Shown one piece after another: positions 11,501 to 23,697 of a DNA stretch of 64,000 nt. Each line of letters starts with the position of its first letter. Position 1 is the first letter of the stretch. The stretch comes from Echinarachnius parma. Its lineage: Eukaryota > Echinodermata > Echinoidea > Clypeasteroida > Echinarachniidae. The notes under the pieces were generated by a model. The model was not told the origin of the DNA, ran no database searches, and was given only the letters and a program-made list of their open reading frames with translations. Location of the stretch: NCBI GenBank assembly GCA_037951105.1, contig JBAMJV010008053.1:1-64000 (forward strand). The letters are read 5' to 3'. A program made the position numbers and the translations under genes.

Positions 11501-11787
11501 TCGGGTTGTATTTTACATTCTTGGTGCAGAAGATCGAAGACTGGTTCCTGGATAATCCCCTATTTAACATGTTTAACATTAAAAATTACCCCTGTGGGTA
11601 TGACTTCCTCGGTGGTACTTTGCAACAGAGACGATTGAAGGAGTCTGTATAATGATGGAAGGCGTTCTTATTTTGTATTGTTTTAATTTGAATTCTTTTC
11701 TTAATAAACAATTAATTGTCTCTGTAGGCATGGTTAATATCACTCACATCAGGGGGGTGTTTCACAAAGATCCTAAGTTGAAGTTAA

Positions 11788-12351
11788 AGGGGTAGTTTTT
11801 GTTTTTTTGTTTTTTTGTTTTTTGGTAGTTTTGGTAGAGAGGGCGCTGCAGATCACAATTTTTTGTGAGGTAATGATAAAACTGAGTGTCGAATTTGAGA
11901 GAACATGCAATTTTAATGGCAGAATAAACTTTATTTGGTCAAAATCGACCCAGAAACGGATGAAATATCAATAAATATATCTGATCTTATAATTATTTGG
12001 GGCCCAAATAATTAGATGATTTTTAGAAATAAAAAAAAAATGCTTGCACTTTTTCAAAAATGTTCAAAAGCGTTTTTTTAAATAGTTGTTGATGATCTCG
12101 CTATTTAATCATTATATCAATAAAACATCACATGCATAATTTTGTACGAAAAATGGTTGAAACCAATGCCTTTTTAGAAAGCGCCCTCTTGTGTTTCAAT
12201 GGCTCTTTTTGAATGATAACAAGCTTTTTACTTAGTCGTTTGTAATTTTGTATACCTTTTGAGCATGGTGGAGTTATAACTATTAGTTTATAATGTTACT
12301 GTGCAGGTTTTGGCTACTTAAGTTCAGCCTTACCAAAACTAAACTACCCCT
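11788..12351. mobile_element. rep-A, TTAA-flanked MITE in TRIM copy 2 intron
   Basis: 564 bp between TTAA at 11784-11787 and 12352-12355, with the same ends as the copy at 1827. The paralogous site in copy 1 is unoccupied (GTTTGAGTTAAATATAAAT near 2442). It therefore inserted independently of the copy-1 element, about 100 bp away in paralogous terms. A T-rich expansion (about 11798-11822) lies just inside the left end. Confidence 0.85.
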
Positions 12352-12355
12352 TTAA

Positions 12356-12892
12356 AGTGATCCAGGTAAAGTGTCTAACTCCACGAAAAATACTTGGAGC
12401 TTCCTCGTTTCTCTTCTGCTGTGTTGTTTAGCTTATGGTAAGAGAAGAATAGAATAGGGTTAGATTTTTTCAAATGTCCCTTTAGTATGAACTTAATTAT
12501 CATTGAAAATCATTATTTGAAAAGCTTTGATCAACGCTTTTAAAAAAAGGTACAATTGTTGTAGCTAAACACGTCCGAGCCAGCACGCGTGGGAAACATT
12601 CCAGACACTTTGATCCAACGTGCGCAAATTCCATGAATTCTGTACAGTCTGTAAACATACACGAGTGCGGATATCGTCAAACGGACGATTATTACTGCTA
12701 CAAATCCATGACAGGCCATCAGTATTCGGTGATAAAATATGAACTCAATATTCGTTTTTTCACTAGGTTAACAGTGTTCGTTTTCTTTCAAACTTTCACA
12801 AATCTTTCAATTGTATTTTACAATGATATTGATATAGGATTGAAGTCTCAAATGTCATTTTGTGCAATATCTGACACTTTATCTGAATCACT
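12356..12892. mobile_element. rep-I, TTAA-flanked element abutting rep-A
   Basis: 537 bp with inverted ends AGTGATCCAGGTAAAGTGTC and GACACTTTATCTGAATCACT (18 of 20 pair), flanked by TTAA at 12352-12355 and 12893-12896. It shares one TTAA with the neighbouring rep-A, so two elements used the same target in succession. No transposase frame is seen. Confidence 0.8.
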
Positions 12893-13152
12893 TTAACACT
12901 AAGTTGGACTTAAAGAATTATTGAAAGCCCTTATTTTTTTTTATAAGCCATACAATGTTGATTCAAATCATTAGTATTTTATGTTATCAAGGAGATTTCG
13001 TGTTCTTGATGTAAAAGTTATTAAAAGCCTAAAATACTTGCAGTGTTGCTTTTGAATAAATTTTATTCCAAGGCTGCAAATGGCTTACCATACTTTTTAT
13101 ATCCAACTAAGAGTGAAGTTCAACTATAGATTTTTGTGAAACACCCCCAGAA

Positions 13153-13213
13153 GCCAGAGCAGGAGTCACTACCCATGTTATGTACGTAGTGTTGACAAGA
13201 GACGACTCTCGGT
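13153..13213 (+). pseudogene. Decayed RING-exon fragment, intron copy 2
   Basis: CCATGTTATGTACGTAGTGT then TGACAAGAGACGACTCTCGG closely follows the start of the real exon at 13428 (CCATGCTGTGCCCGCTGTGT then CGACAAGAGACGAATCTCGG). Same fragment as 2648-2710. Confidence 0.6.
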
Positions 13214-13380
13214 ACATATTACAGAAGATAGCTTCCCTTGGACATACTGCACAATCCCCTTAGAAGATAATTATCCCTGAATTATAATGACCTACGTCAA
13301 TTATTCCTAGATGAGAATACCTGTTATCTACTTATATATTTTTTGTCCTTTTATCTCCTTTAACATTTTGGTCTGCTCAG

Positions 13381-15202
13381 GTATGACCAATGTCACCCGC
13401 CTCGGGAGCTTCAGCCAGAACTAATATCCATGCTGTGCCCGCTGTGTCGACAAGAGACGAATCTCGGCGGAAAAGGGGTTGCGGGCTTGCCGTCAAACGT
13501 GTCCCTCAACCACCTCGTCGAGGAATTCAACGACTCCTCGAACCCTCTCAGGAAGCTGTACGATGAACGTCGAAGATGCTCCCAGTGCGTGGTGAAGCCG
13601 GATGGGGACAACACAGGGGACACAGAAACGTATGCAATTGTCTTTTGCTGCGATTGTGACATGTACTTGTGCGAAGGTTGCTTGACTGCCCACAAACAGT
13701 TTGAACAGACCATGTTTAAAGGTCACCAAGTGATGCCTGTAAAAGAGCTAATGAGTGCTAAGCAAACAAGTACAATTAATCAATTTGACAAGTGTTCAGA
13801 GCACGTTTTCGAGGCGCGAGAGTTCTACTGTGCAGATTGCCGTACAGTTATCTGCCACAAGTGTACTATTGTGAAGCACAACGTAAGGGATCACAAGATC
13901 AGGGAACGAGTCGAGGTCGAAAGAGAGTTCCGAGAGAAGATTGCTGGAGTGGTGGGGCGATGTGAAAAGGAAAAGGATGTCTTGGAGGCGTTAATCAGGG
14001 AAACAGAGCAGGATCGGAGAAGCGCGAAAGCATCGCTGAAGGAGGTTCATCAAAAGATTGATCGAACATTCGCGGACTTCCACAGGCAACTTGAGGAGAG
14101 AAAGGAAACGTTGAAAGCGGAAGTGGATGCGATTGGTGTATCGTGCGACAAGAAACTGGACTCGATAAAGTTGGCAGCACTGAAGATGTCTTCACAAGTG
14201 TCAATGGCTCAAGATATCATGAAGTGTCGAGAGGGAATCGGTTGTCTGGAGGGAGACGCACTAGTGTCACACGAACAATTGTTGACGGAACTGGAAGAGC
14301 AGGTTGAGACTACTCAAAACTTGATCAGAGAATCACAAGGCGTACCAAGAACCGTCAAGCGCACAGCCGCACGTGTAGAATTCCATGCTCCGCCAATGGA
14401 CATAGCTCGTCTGGGCCGAGTAGCTGCTGACAGAAAGTGGGGTTTAGTCAATGAAGTAGAGTTACCATATGATGAGCCCATGCATGGACTGGCTGTACTG
14501 TCACCTGAAAGTGTTTTGATCGGTTACTCTAAACAGCCTGCTGATAAGTTTTCATTAGATGGGTCGAGAACTCCTAGAAAACTTGATTCACCGGCACGGG
14601 ATCTTACAGTTCTGTCTGATGGTCGCGTTGCTGTTATACCAACAGCAGGTAGCCTCAAACTGTTTGATGCTAATGGCAAGAGCACGCTGAATAACTTCAA
14701 GATACCTGATACCACATCAATGCGGATAGACAGCGATGAAAAGGACCAAATATATGTATCATACAAGGATGAGAAACTCATTCAAGTATTCAACCCTGAT
14801 GAAGGCGATCCCATTAGAGAAATAAACGTATCTTCAACACCTAATCAGGTCCACACTACCAATTGCAGTCATCTTGTCATCAAGTCTGGCACTAACGTGA
14901 AGGTGCTGGATGAACGTGGAAACGAGATAACCCTCATTAAACACGATGATTGCCTACCATATCCAGCCGTTGACAAAGATGACAACCTCTACATAGCGGA
15001 GATTCATAAATCGGAGTCCACGGTGACGATCAAGAGGTACACACTGGATGGAGTGTTGGTGGAGACAATCCTTGATGATGTCAAGATAAAAATACCTGCG
15101 CGTACCTGGTATTACATGAAGTGTCCTTCACCGGATGCTATCGTCCTCTGTACATCCGGGATGATGTATGTATTAAAAAATGCCATCGATTTCGGCTTGT
15201 AA
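13381..15202 (+). CDS. TRIM-type RING / B-box / coiled-coil / propeller-like protein, last exon
   Basis: With exon 1 this gives a 649-residue protein. It completes the RING (C62, C65). B-box 1 covers about residues 109-158 (C109, C112, C132/C135, C140, C143, H147, H158). B-box 2 covers about 181-214 (C181, H184, C193, C196, C201, C204, H209, H214). A charged coiled coil follows, about 220-360. The rest (about 395-649) has repeated short beta-type units such as LTVLSDGRVAVI, QIYVSYKDEKLIQVF and NLYIAEI, resembling an NHL-like beta-propeller. The family are RING ubiquitin ligases that dimerise by the coiled coil and pick targets with the C-terminal domain; substrate and localisation here are unknown. 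Stop TAA at 15200-15202. No frame damage is seen. Confidence 0.92.
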
Positions 15203-15460
15203 AGGACGTTCTCTCGCCACTGAAGTGCCTATCCCCGTTGAAGACTGTTCCGTATTGTATTTGTTTTTGTTATGGCATACAGTACTGGACCGCCACGTAT
15301 GTGACTTTTTTGTCTGTGATCGTTACTGTTGCTCAGCATTGGATCGATATTATATATTTCACAAATCGCCCCATATACTAGACAATTCAAGACACAACAA
15401 CTCATTATATAACTTAATATAAGTCATATATAAATTTGTGAATAAATTATTTCTAAACCA
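15203..15460 (+). promoter_or_regulatory. 3' UTR with candidate poly(A) signal
   Basis: AATAAA at 15441-15446, about 240 bp after the stop, in AT-rich DNA. It is the first good poly(A) hexamer downstream of the TRIM copy 2 stop. Cleavage site not determined. Confidence 0.4.
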
Positions 15461-17156
15461 AAGATTAAGTAACTCATCCAATCCTTCATTATCTTTAGCA
15501 TGTTCAGTTAAATGTTTGTAGTCTCCGATGGATTGCGAAATAGTTGTATGAGCTCCAGGTTAAATGATATTTTCCCCTGACCAAATACAAAATAAACAAG
15601 CTGTAAATTCCCTCTGTGGTTAATGGGAGTTCCGATAGATTGCGAACTTGAAAAGAAACGAACTGACGAAAGGATGACAAAGCTTTAAAATGTTCCGATT
15701 TTGTAAAGGATGTGTTAGTAAAAACATATGGCATTCATTCAATTATTATTCAAAATGGGAATGAGATTACATGAAGCAAAATTTAGTTTTGTCATTGAGC
15801 ATGTAAATGTGTACAGTGAAATTAACAATGTATTTTCTATGTATGGTTGTTATACAGAGTTATACATTTACAAGTAGACGAAGTTAATTCAGATAGTGTG
15901 ATTTTGTATACATGTCGCATACTTGAAACTAGTATAGATAGCTTAATAGCAAATCATATCAGTTTGGGGCGAAAAGGGAGAGAGTTAAACCTCACACATC
16001 TTGAATAAGTTTAGCCTAACGATATATTTTCATAATTATCGTATTATGTTTCAATATAATTCATAACTGTTGAGTATTCAATTGAATATAACTAATACAC
16101 TGTTGTTCATAAAGTTGGAATGTACTTTATCAGCTATAGATTAACTACAGAAGTGAATTTAAAACATACAAAATAATACAACATAAGGGTGACATAAACT
16201 GCAACAAGAGAAATGTATATAAAAATATTAGACAAACTGCTTTAATAATTAACATATACATACACAGTTCAAATAGTATTATTTTGTTTTAAAATGTATA
16301 ATGTAAATATAACAATTTGCGAAAGCCAAAGCTGATGTAATTCTCTATTGGTAAGAAGGAACCAAAACGGAATTAAAGAACCACTAGATTTACAAATGAG
16401 TTTGGTCGAAGACTTGATGCTGAAAAAAGTTACTAGTATATATCTATTTAAAACAAAAGAGTCAGCACCATTTCAAGCTTTTGTCTGAACAACGTAAATG
16501 AATATCAGTAATTAGGGATCAAGTAGTAAAAACTTTTTTTTTAAAGAAACGTTTGTGCAAATTCCAGTAGACTATGTAAGGAACTACATGTAAATACATT
16601 GATGCATATCAATTCAGTTGTGTTCTTCCACATTAACCCGTTCAGGACTGGTCCCGTAAATAATCTGGCTGGGGTGTATGGAGAATACATTTTCTAGTAC
16701 AATCAGTCAGTCTTGAACGGGTTAATCAGGTATAGAAATCGCCACAAGAAGATCATTAAACAAAATGTACACACATAAATACACACATAAGTCAAAGGAT
16801 GTATTTAAAACAAATAATCTTTTACTAATGTGATCATAGTCCATATTACAGATAACTTTGCAGGTCAATCGTGTGTGATTATCAGTATCATTTGTGTTTT
16901 ATTTGTATGACCCCTTGACTGATAATATATGTCCAAAGGCTAATTTGGGGACGTGACTTCGACCAATTATTGTTTAATTTTGTTTAAATTTTAAGATTAT
17001 CCAATATTCACTCCGACTTACTAAAAAAGATCAACCGGTTAGAACAGAGACAGGAGCTCATAATACACTGCTGCTGATAAAGTTTTAATATACTTTATTA
17101 GTTATAGATTAACTTCTGAGTTGATAAAACCCTCACGAAACACTTGTATAGTATAT
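15461..17156. other. AT-rich flank of TRIM copy 2
   Basis: Partly matches 4950-5610 of copy 1. The phrase TCAGCTATAGATTAACT at 16124 recurs in altered form at 17098, so this flank was lengthened by an internal duplication or insertion. No gene is recognised. Confidence 0.45.
16633..16725. mobile_element. 93-bp hairpin MITE
   Basis: Inverted ends TTAACCCGTTCAGGACTG and CAGTCTTGAACGGGTTAA (one mismatch) enclose about 57 bp. No coding capacity. Confidence 0.65.
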
Positions 17157-20100
17157 GGTCGATTCCAACGAAAAGTGTACACGGCATGTTCAGACCTATT
17201 TGATTTTTTTAAAAGGTCCTACAATCTCGATTTATTTTTGAGCAGATGCATCTTGGCGAGACCTTTCGCGCCATACAAAATTTGTGACCATTGCATTTAT
17301 TTTTTTTTTATACAGGAACAAAAAACATGCTATTTTGACCACTTTTGAAAAAAATCTCTTAACGTTTTTTTGAGCGGTTAAAATCTTAGAATGAAGACTT
17401 GATACGAATTGGTTTATTTTTACATGGGAAGTTGTTGCATATGTCAGGACTCATTATATGAGTTTTTGTAAGTAACTGGCAATCATGTGATTTTTGGTGA
17501 TTTTTTACCTAGTGGTAAATTTTAAGCGTTGCCTACGAATACATTTTTTAGCACTCATAACCTTATTGAAAAATTTATCACACGATTATAAATGTGTGCT
17601 CAACTTAAACCCTCATGTGTCTATTATTGAAATGCATTATCAAAAATCCTAGTGTTTTTATTGTATAGCCGTCAGAAACGTCAAAAGCTGAAAAGGCCCG
17701 TTTGGTAAAAAAAATGGCATCACCTACGTATACACTTCATCATGTCGTAGCTTCAACATGTATGTAGATTAGTGAGAGATAACTTAGTAATAGATGGAAT
17801 ATAGCATAACGCTAATATGTGCAAGGATTTATCGTTTTTAAATAATGATTTTAGGAGATATTTAACAAAATATGTTGCATTCGTAAGTAATTTTTAACAA
17901 ATTAAACGTTACTTACGAATACAAACATGACATAGGGAGTTTGATTCCTGCACTGACATTATTTCAAACGGCAATATCACGTAGATATTTTGGCTATTTG
18001 AAGACAATGAGCGTGTTATTGTATGAAACAAATTTCCTTTTCATGCGTTATAATGTTCATATTTTTGGGGCATTTAGATTACGAGCACACCAGGTTAAAA
18101 AAGTTACTTTTTTGCCTCATTTAACATTAAACGATTTTCTCCTCCTCGTTTAACAAGCGTAATCATCATATTAATACATGTATTTATGTGTATGATTCGA
18201 AGGCATCCTTTGGCAATAGATTAGAATCAAAATAACGATAGTCAATGCTTTAATAAGAGCATTAATGTGCCATTTTATCATGGGGACACTCTGTATTCGT
18301 AGGTAAAATGTACTCGTAGGTAACAATACAAAAGTAAACTTTCGGATATTAAAGCCCATTTGGATGTCACAATCAACCTAATAAGTGTGCGCTTTCTAAA
18401 TCCGACCAGATGCTTTCATCATCTAGAGTTTCGACTGAAAATATGATTATTTTTTTTACAAATTCCGAATACACAAAAATAACGATGTCATCATTGATTT
18501 TTAAATCGGTTAATACAAAAAAAATGTTTAAAAACCACATGCATCTGATGGCCCACTATCTGCATCAAGATGATCAACCCATTTGATCCAAAAGCAATTG
18601 CGGTTGTTTGAATTGCATTTTGGTATTTTTGTCTATGAAATTTTCCTTGTAAAAAAACATATATCATGGAGTCTGTGTACATGGTATCTACGTTGACGTA
18701 TGCACTATGACTTTTGGCAAACAGTTGTATATAAACCACATGATAAGCCGACGTAATCGATTATTTTCATTTGTATCCCAATCACACGAGAGATTGAATC
18801 AGATATGGCTCTTTATAAAGTAGGTAGAATACCGAAGAACACACCATTTGATGTCTTAATACACTATAAAGATGGTTAGAATGAAAATGACACTTCATGT
18901 AATACATTGGCTCGATTTTATTAAATTATTTATCTCACAATACACCCTTACCCCCTCCGAAAATTTGAATAGAAAAACAATCAATATGTTTCGTCTAACT
19001 TTTAGCTGTACCGTATCCCAACCGTTCTCCCATTACCTCAGATATATACTTATTGTATCTTGGGTAGATAGAAAATTCGATTATTTTTGTAATATCGCAA
19101 TTGTGTTTTAGTTAGTATATATAAGATGATACAACTTATTACATTGTCTTTATTTAATATTTATATCACATATAACAAGAGCATGTACACTGAAATATTG
19201 ATACGGTTAAACAGGTTATGATTGCTATAAAGATTTGTTTAACGGCCATTTTTGTTGTTAAAAAGTAAAATAACGTAATTGAAAACAATGATGATGCCGT
19301 GTTGTGATGTTTTCATATGCTGCCGTTTGATTGTATTAATATTATTGCAGCCTTACATAATGTACACAGAAATCTCCAAGAATAACTTCGTTTATAATAT
19401 TCTTGATAAATGTAGCATATAATAAGATTAACCTTATATTTTAGCACTTTACAATAATATACTGTAAGTCTGTAAGACACAAAACTGGAAACAATACGAG
19501 TTAGTCTTAGAAACATTCCAATTAAATTGGAGCGTTCGAATCAAACTAAGTAAGCTGTTGGGATATGCAGGATTGGCCAATATGTTTCATTAATATTCAA
19601 CCCTTTAAGAACATGATAAGAGCGCTGTATGAACTGTTTTACAGGAATCTCAAATGATCCTTTATTGCATTTATCTAACAGATAATATATTACCCCTCAT
19701 CGTTTGAGCAATCGTCTCAAATGTATGTTTTTCATCCATACAGCTTATCATATCTTCTATTTTATGTGCACTCTAATGTACACCTTATACAGTGATTCAC
19801 CCAAATATCATAACAAATATATGCCCTCTCTTTCTCAAATTCGTGTTTTTATATTAGCTATTTCAGGAACAGTATATATTTACAGACCATAGGTATACAA
19901 GTTGTTTTTCGTACAGTCCAAATACAGTAATTAACTTTGCCTACTACAGGTGTCTTGAAATATATGGACAAAATAATGTCACCTACGAAAACACTATACT
20001 ATTCGTTTCTGTATTACCCAAATGTATCGTATCCCTAGAAATTCCAGATTAAACATTTTCTTACATAATGTTTGCAATATCAATGATGTGGATATATCGA

Positions 20101-20907
20101 TCAACATTAGGAATTCAAATAGTCAGGTTTAAATTTCCAAATGTTCACACTGAATATATATTTTGTTTTGAGGACACCACTTATAGTGTCAGTGTAAATT
20201 TTTAAGAAGTATTTTTTACACCCAATTGATTGTAAGCACATTTGTATGATCGTATCTCACTTAGAACTGACAAGGGACCCCCATATTTCGTGACAGTCAC
20301 TGTGAATAAAAGGTTTTTGTTACCTACGTATAAAGTAAATTACATGTTGCCTACGAATACTTATTTTTCACGTACATTGTATATGTGTCATATTTTTGCG
20401 CACAAACCTAAATTTAATATTTTTGGAAAGGGTATTTCCCACTCTTTAAAATAGTGGAAAATAATTCTGATTCACATATTATTAAAAAAATTATGAAAAG
20501 TGATACAACCTCATGTTTTTAAGACAGGAAAATCTCAACACACTAATAAAACATTTGAACTTGAAAATTTATAACAGAGTGATGTTTAAAACACAATATG
20601 TTAATGTATTCCATGATTAGCATCTAATAGATGAAATAAAAGCAAATGTTTGCATGAAGCAGATGGATTTGGAGTTCCATAATCACATTTTAAAAGTAAT
20701 TCATCTGCATTCGTAGGCAACGTTAGGAAATGTACCATTAACTTCTCAAGGCCATTACTTGGCCGTTCGGAAAGATTAGTGATGGCACTTTTTTTCTGGT
20801 TATGGTTGACATGTCTACTTAACATGTGCAAAAGGATTAAAAAATCAAAGCAGTTTGAAATTCGAACCTAAAAATCTGGCCGTGTACACTTTTCGTTGGA
20901 ATCGACC
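17157..20907 (-). mobile_element. Element K: inverted-repeat DNA transposon with CCTACGAATAC motif
   Basis: 3751 bp with perfect inverted ends (28 bp) starting GGTCGATTCCAACGAAAAG and closing CTTTTCGTTGGAATCGACC, flanked by ATAT on both sides. A motif of the form GTTRCCTACGAATAC recurs about ten times on both strands (17529, 17721, 17908, 18293, 18309, 19980, 20320, 20347, 20709 and others). The interior is AT-rich. The minus-strand frame at 20601-20831 (SNGLEKLMVHFL...NADELLLKC) resembles a piece in element J. End bases GGTCGATTCC pair with GGGCAATTCC of J. Family unassigned; looks inactive. Confidence 0.7.
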
Positions 20908-22219
20908 ATATACATGTAAGTGATCTGCAAATATGACCCTAAAGATTGCGGTAGATTCACATTGTCCATTTGATATTTGTCATAACTTTGTATGGGGTTC
21001 AGTAGAATACCTTATTTTGAATAACTAGAACATAAGGAAAGGGTGACGACGATTTCATCGTATACGATTTCTAAAAATGCACATGTATGTATGAATGTAT
21101 ATAACATTTGTTTAAACACGTCCTCCCATTGAAAAGTAGACTAGGTAATGACTTTGAGAATACATGAAGCAAAAGAAGGGAAATATTATATAATGATGTA
21201 ATGTGATAATTCAACAGTGATATTCATAATAGTTATAATACATGTATGGTTCTTAGTGCCGTGCACTTACTATATTACTTACTGAAGTTACATCAATAAA
21301 TGACGTAGGTTGAGAATCTCAGTCTTTTATACATTACACTAGTTGAAAAAGCTTGATCATGTTGATAGCAAATCATACTAGTTTGACTGAGATGAAATGG
21401 GAGAAGATAATTCTACCATAAAACAGTCATATACTATAAAAAGGAGATGTTAAGTCCTGCATAAAATAGTAATATACTTTACATGTACATATCATCATAA
21501 TGTTCATTATTATTAAGTTTCGAAATCACAGATAATGCCAAAAATGCTCGGCAGTTATGTTTGTAAAAAAAAAAGTACTTTGACAAATGTTATTTAAGCC
21601 GGCAAATCGTGATATGTAAGTAATTGAACAGTTGAGGATGTTAATCGTATATACCTTGCATCAAGGGCATTACTTTGAATCCCACATCAGACAGAGTTTG
21701 TTACAGAATTAGATAAATTAATTTATTCACAAGACAAAGAAAGTGTACATATTGCTCATAATTAATTTCACTACATATTCTTATAACTTATGATAAATCA
21801 TTACTCCCACTTTGAAGAAATGTCAAGCGCAACTGACAAGGATTATTTGTTTGGTTATGTTTTCAGCAATCTGTATTTAGGTGATTTGTTGGTTAAATAA
21901 ATTGTATTATGATGACAACCATAAATATTTAAAATAATGCTGCTTTTATCCAGTACTGACTTATTATGTGAAATAATGCTGCCTTTATCCACAAAGGACC
22001 AATTTGTTTAGTTAATGCTGCCTTTATCCATTGATGACTAATTTGTCTGAAATAATGCTGCTTTTATCGAGAAAGGACTAATTTTTGTATTCACTAATGA
22101 TTTTCTAATAAACCAAACACTGTATACATTTAAACTAAAAAGTGTGTATACATTTGTTTTCGTTTGCTAGTGAATGTTTTTATCTTTAGATGAATGTATG
22201 TGTTAGTGTGTCTAAGGTA

Positions 22220-22254
<35 letters not shown>

Positions 22255-22390
22255 AAAATTACCACTTTCGTGTGTATCCAGGTATGTTATCATGAGTTTG
22301 CATGTTAGTTGGAATACAAATGTGTGGTGGCCTTGTATCGTGTATGCGTATGTCCAAGTAAAATGTATTTGTGTGTACAGTATGTTCTAC
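20908..22390. other. Distal flank shared by both duplicates, copy 2
   Basis: Counterpart of 7843-9180. It holds a short local repeat of AATAATGCTGCTTTTATCC (about 21935-22080, four variants) and a (GT)n tract at 22221-22255. No gene is recognised. Confidence 0.55.
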
Positions 22391-22410
22391 AGCACCTCCT
22401 CTTGGATAAG

Positions 22411-22649
22411 TAACCCTCTGAGTGACATTCTCAACTCGAGTCACATTCATCATAGAATTAGAACTTATGTCGATCTGTTCCTTGATGAAAAATAATCCAC
22501 AAATTATATGTCAAATTATTGTTCAGTACAGGCACTCTGACTTACTACCGAGCAGATATTCATTTCTGTACATTGAAGATGAATATGAGGGGATTAAAAA
22601 GAACTGGGTGAAGTGAATTCTTGCAATTTAGTTGGCACTCAGAGGGTTA
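22411..22649. mobile_element. 239-bp MITE
   Basis: Ends TAACCCTCTGAGTG and CACTCAGAGGGTTA are a perfect inverted repeat. It lies exactly where the segmental paralogy of copy 2 stops. Similar in style to the 93-bp hairpin at 16633 (TTAACCCGTTC). Confidence 0.65.
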
Positions 22650-22669
22650 AAGACAGTGACGTAGCTACC

Positions 22670-22920
<251 letters not shown>

Positions 22921-23159
22921 CAAAGTCCCAGCTTCATCCACCACTCACATTGCTCAGTGCTGCCACCTTTTACAAGGCAAATGAAAGTAACAAATGGAAC
23001 TGTACAAAAATAACTATATTAAAAAGCAATAAGTAATTGAACTGATTTTATATTGCTATGGATGCGAGGTAGGGATGGGCAGAGAGTGTTAATATTTGTA
23101 TCATGCATCCATATGACCTGGAAGGGGACTCTGCAAGGAAGTTTCAATTTCGTGCAGGA

Positions 23160-23365
23160 TAAGAATAATGATAGAGTTACATTTAAATAGCGCCATAATA
23201 TGATACAATATCATCTCTTAGGCGATTGACACTTTCATTACCCCGGCTACAGGATACAATGCAAGCAAGCACACATTGTGTGCACCATCTCTCCTCCCTA
23301 GGGAGCATTCATTCCAAGCTGCTCATACTTCACATTAGAAGGGCTGAATAAATGTGGGCGAAATT
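23160..23365 (+). repeat. SINE-like interspersed repeat
   Basis: Shares TTAAATAGCGCC, ATATGAT, ATCATCTCTTAGGCGATTG, TTACCCCGG, GATACA and CTAGGGAGCATTCATTC in order with the repeat at 48415-48600. Only two copies are in the window. No A/B boxes are obvious in this part, so it may be a SINE body or a different short repeat. Confidence 0.55.
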
Positions 23366-23697
23366 CTTTGAAACGTATTTCGCTGTTAGGTTACCAGATA
23401 TGGGCACGCGATGACCATAGACTACTACACTGGGGTACAGATGAATGGGGTTGATGGCTTGGCCCCACACGCACATTACCATGAAGTGACAACATTTGCT
23501 CAAATTATTCGGTTATACGACATTCATTAGCATGCAGTTCATGCACACATCTAAGTGGTCATAATTATCAGATCATAGAAATACAAATGTTATACAAAAC
23601 AAAAAATAATGACAATGATCATTTAACATTCTATGATACAAACAAACCCAGTGTTGCCAACTGCCAATAGCTACTGCAGGAAACATGTCCTATGTGA
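23366..23697. other. No feature recognised
   Basis: Unique-looking sequence between the SINE-like repeat and the foldback nest. No convincing frame. Confidence 0.3.

Larger units (their letters stand above)
11752..13148. mobile_element. rep-H, intron copy 2, carrying two nested elements
   Basis: Begins GGGGGGTGTTTCACAAAGAT and ends TTTTTGTGAAACACCCCC. Without the nested elements it is about 290 bp. Shared with copy 1 (2405-2640), so it is older than the duplication. A one-ended copy lies at about 37950-38000. Confidence 0.65.
10932..13380 (+). other. Intron of TRIM copy 2
   Basis: A 2449-bp phase-2 intron from GTAGGC to a pyrimidine-rich tract and CTGCTCAG. It holds a poly-C tract near 10975, a foldback-related fragment (11379-11500), sequence paralogous to 1688 onward from about 11560, rep-H, two TTAA-flanked elements inside rep-H, and the decayed exon fragment at 13153. 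Confidence 0.8.
11560..22390 (+). repeat. Segmental duplication, copy 2
   Basis: Counterpart of 1688-9180, longer because of insertions at 11788-12351, 12356-12892 and 17157-20907 and an expanded 3' flank (15240-17150). Exon identity is high and flank identity lower, with many indels. Confidence 0.8.
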
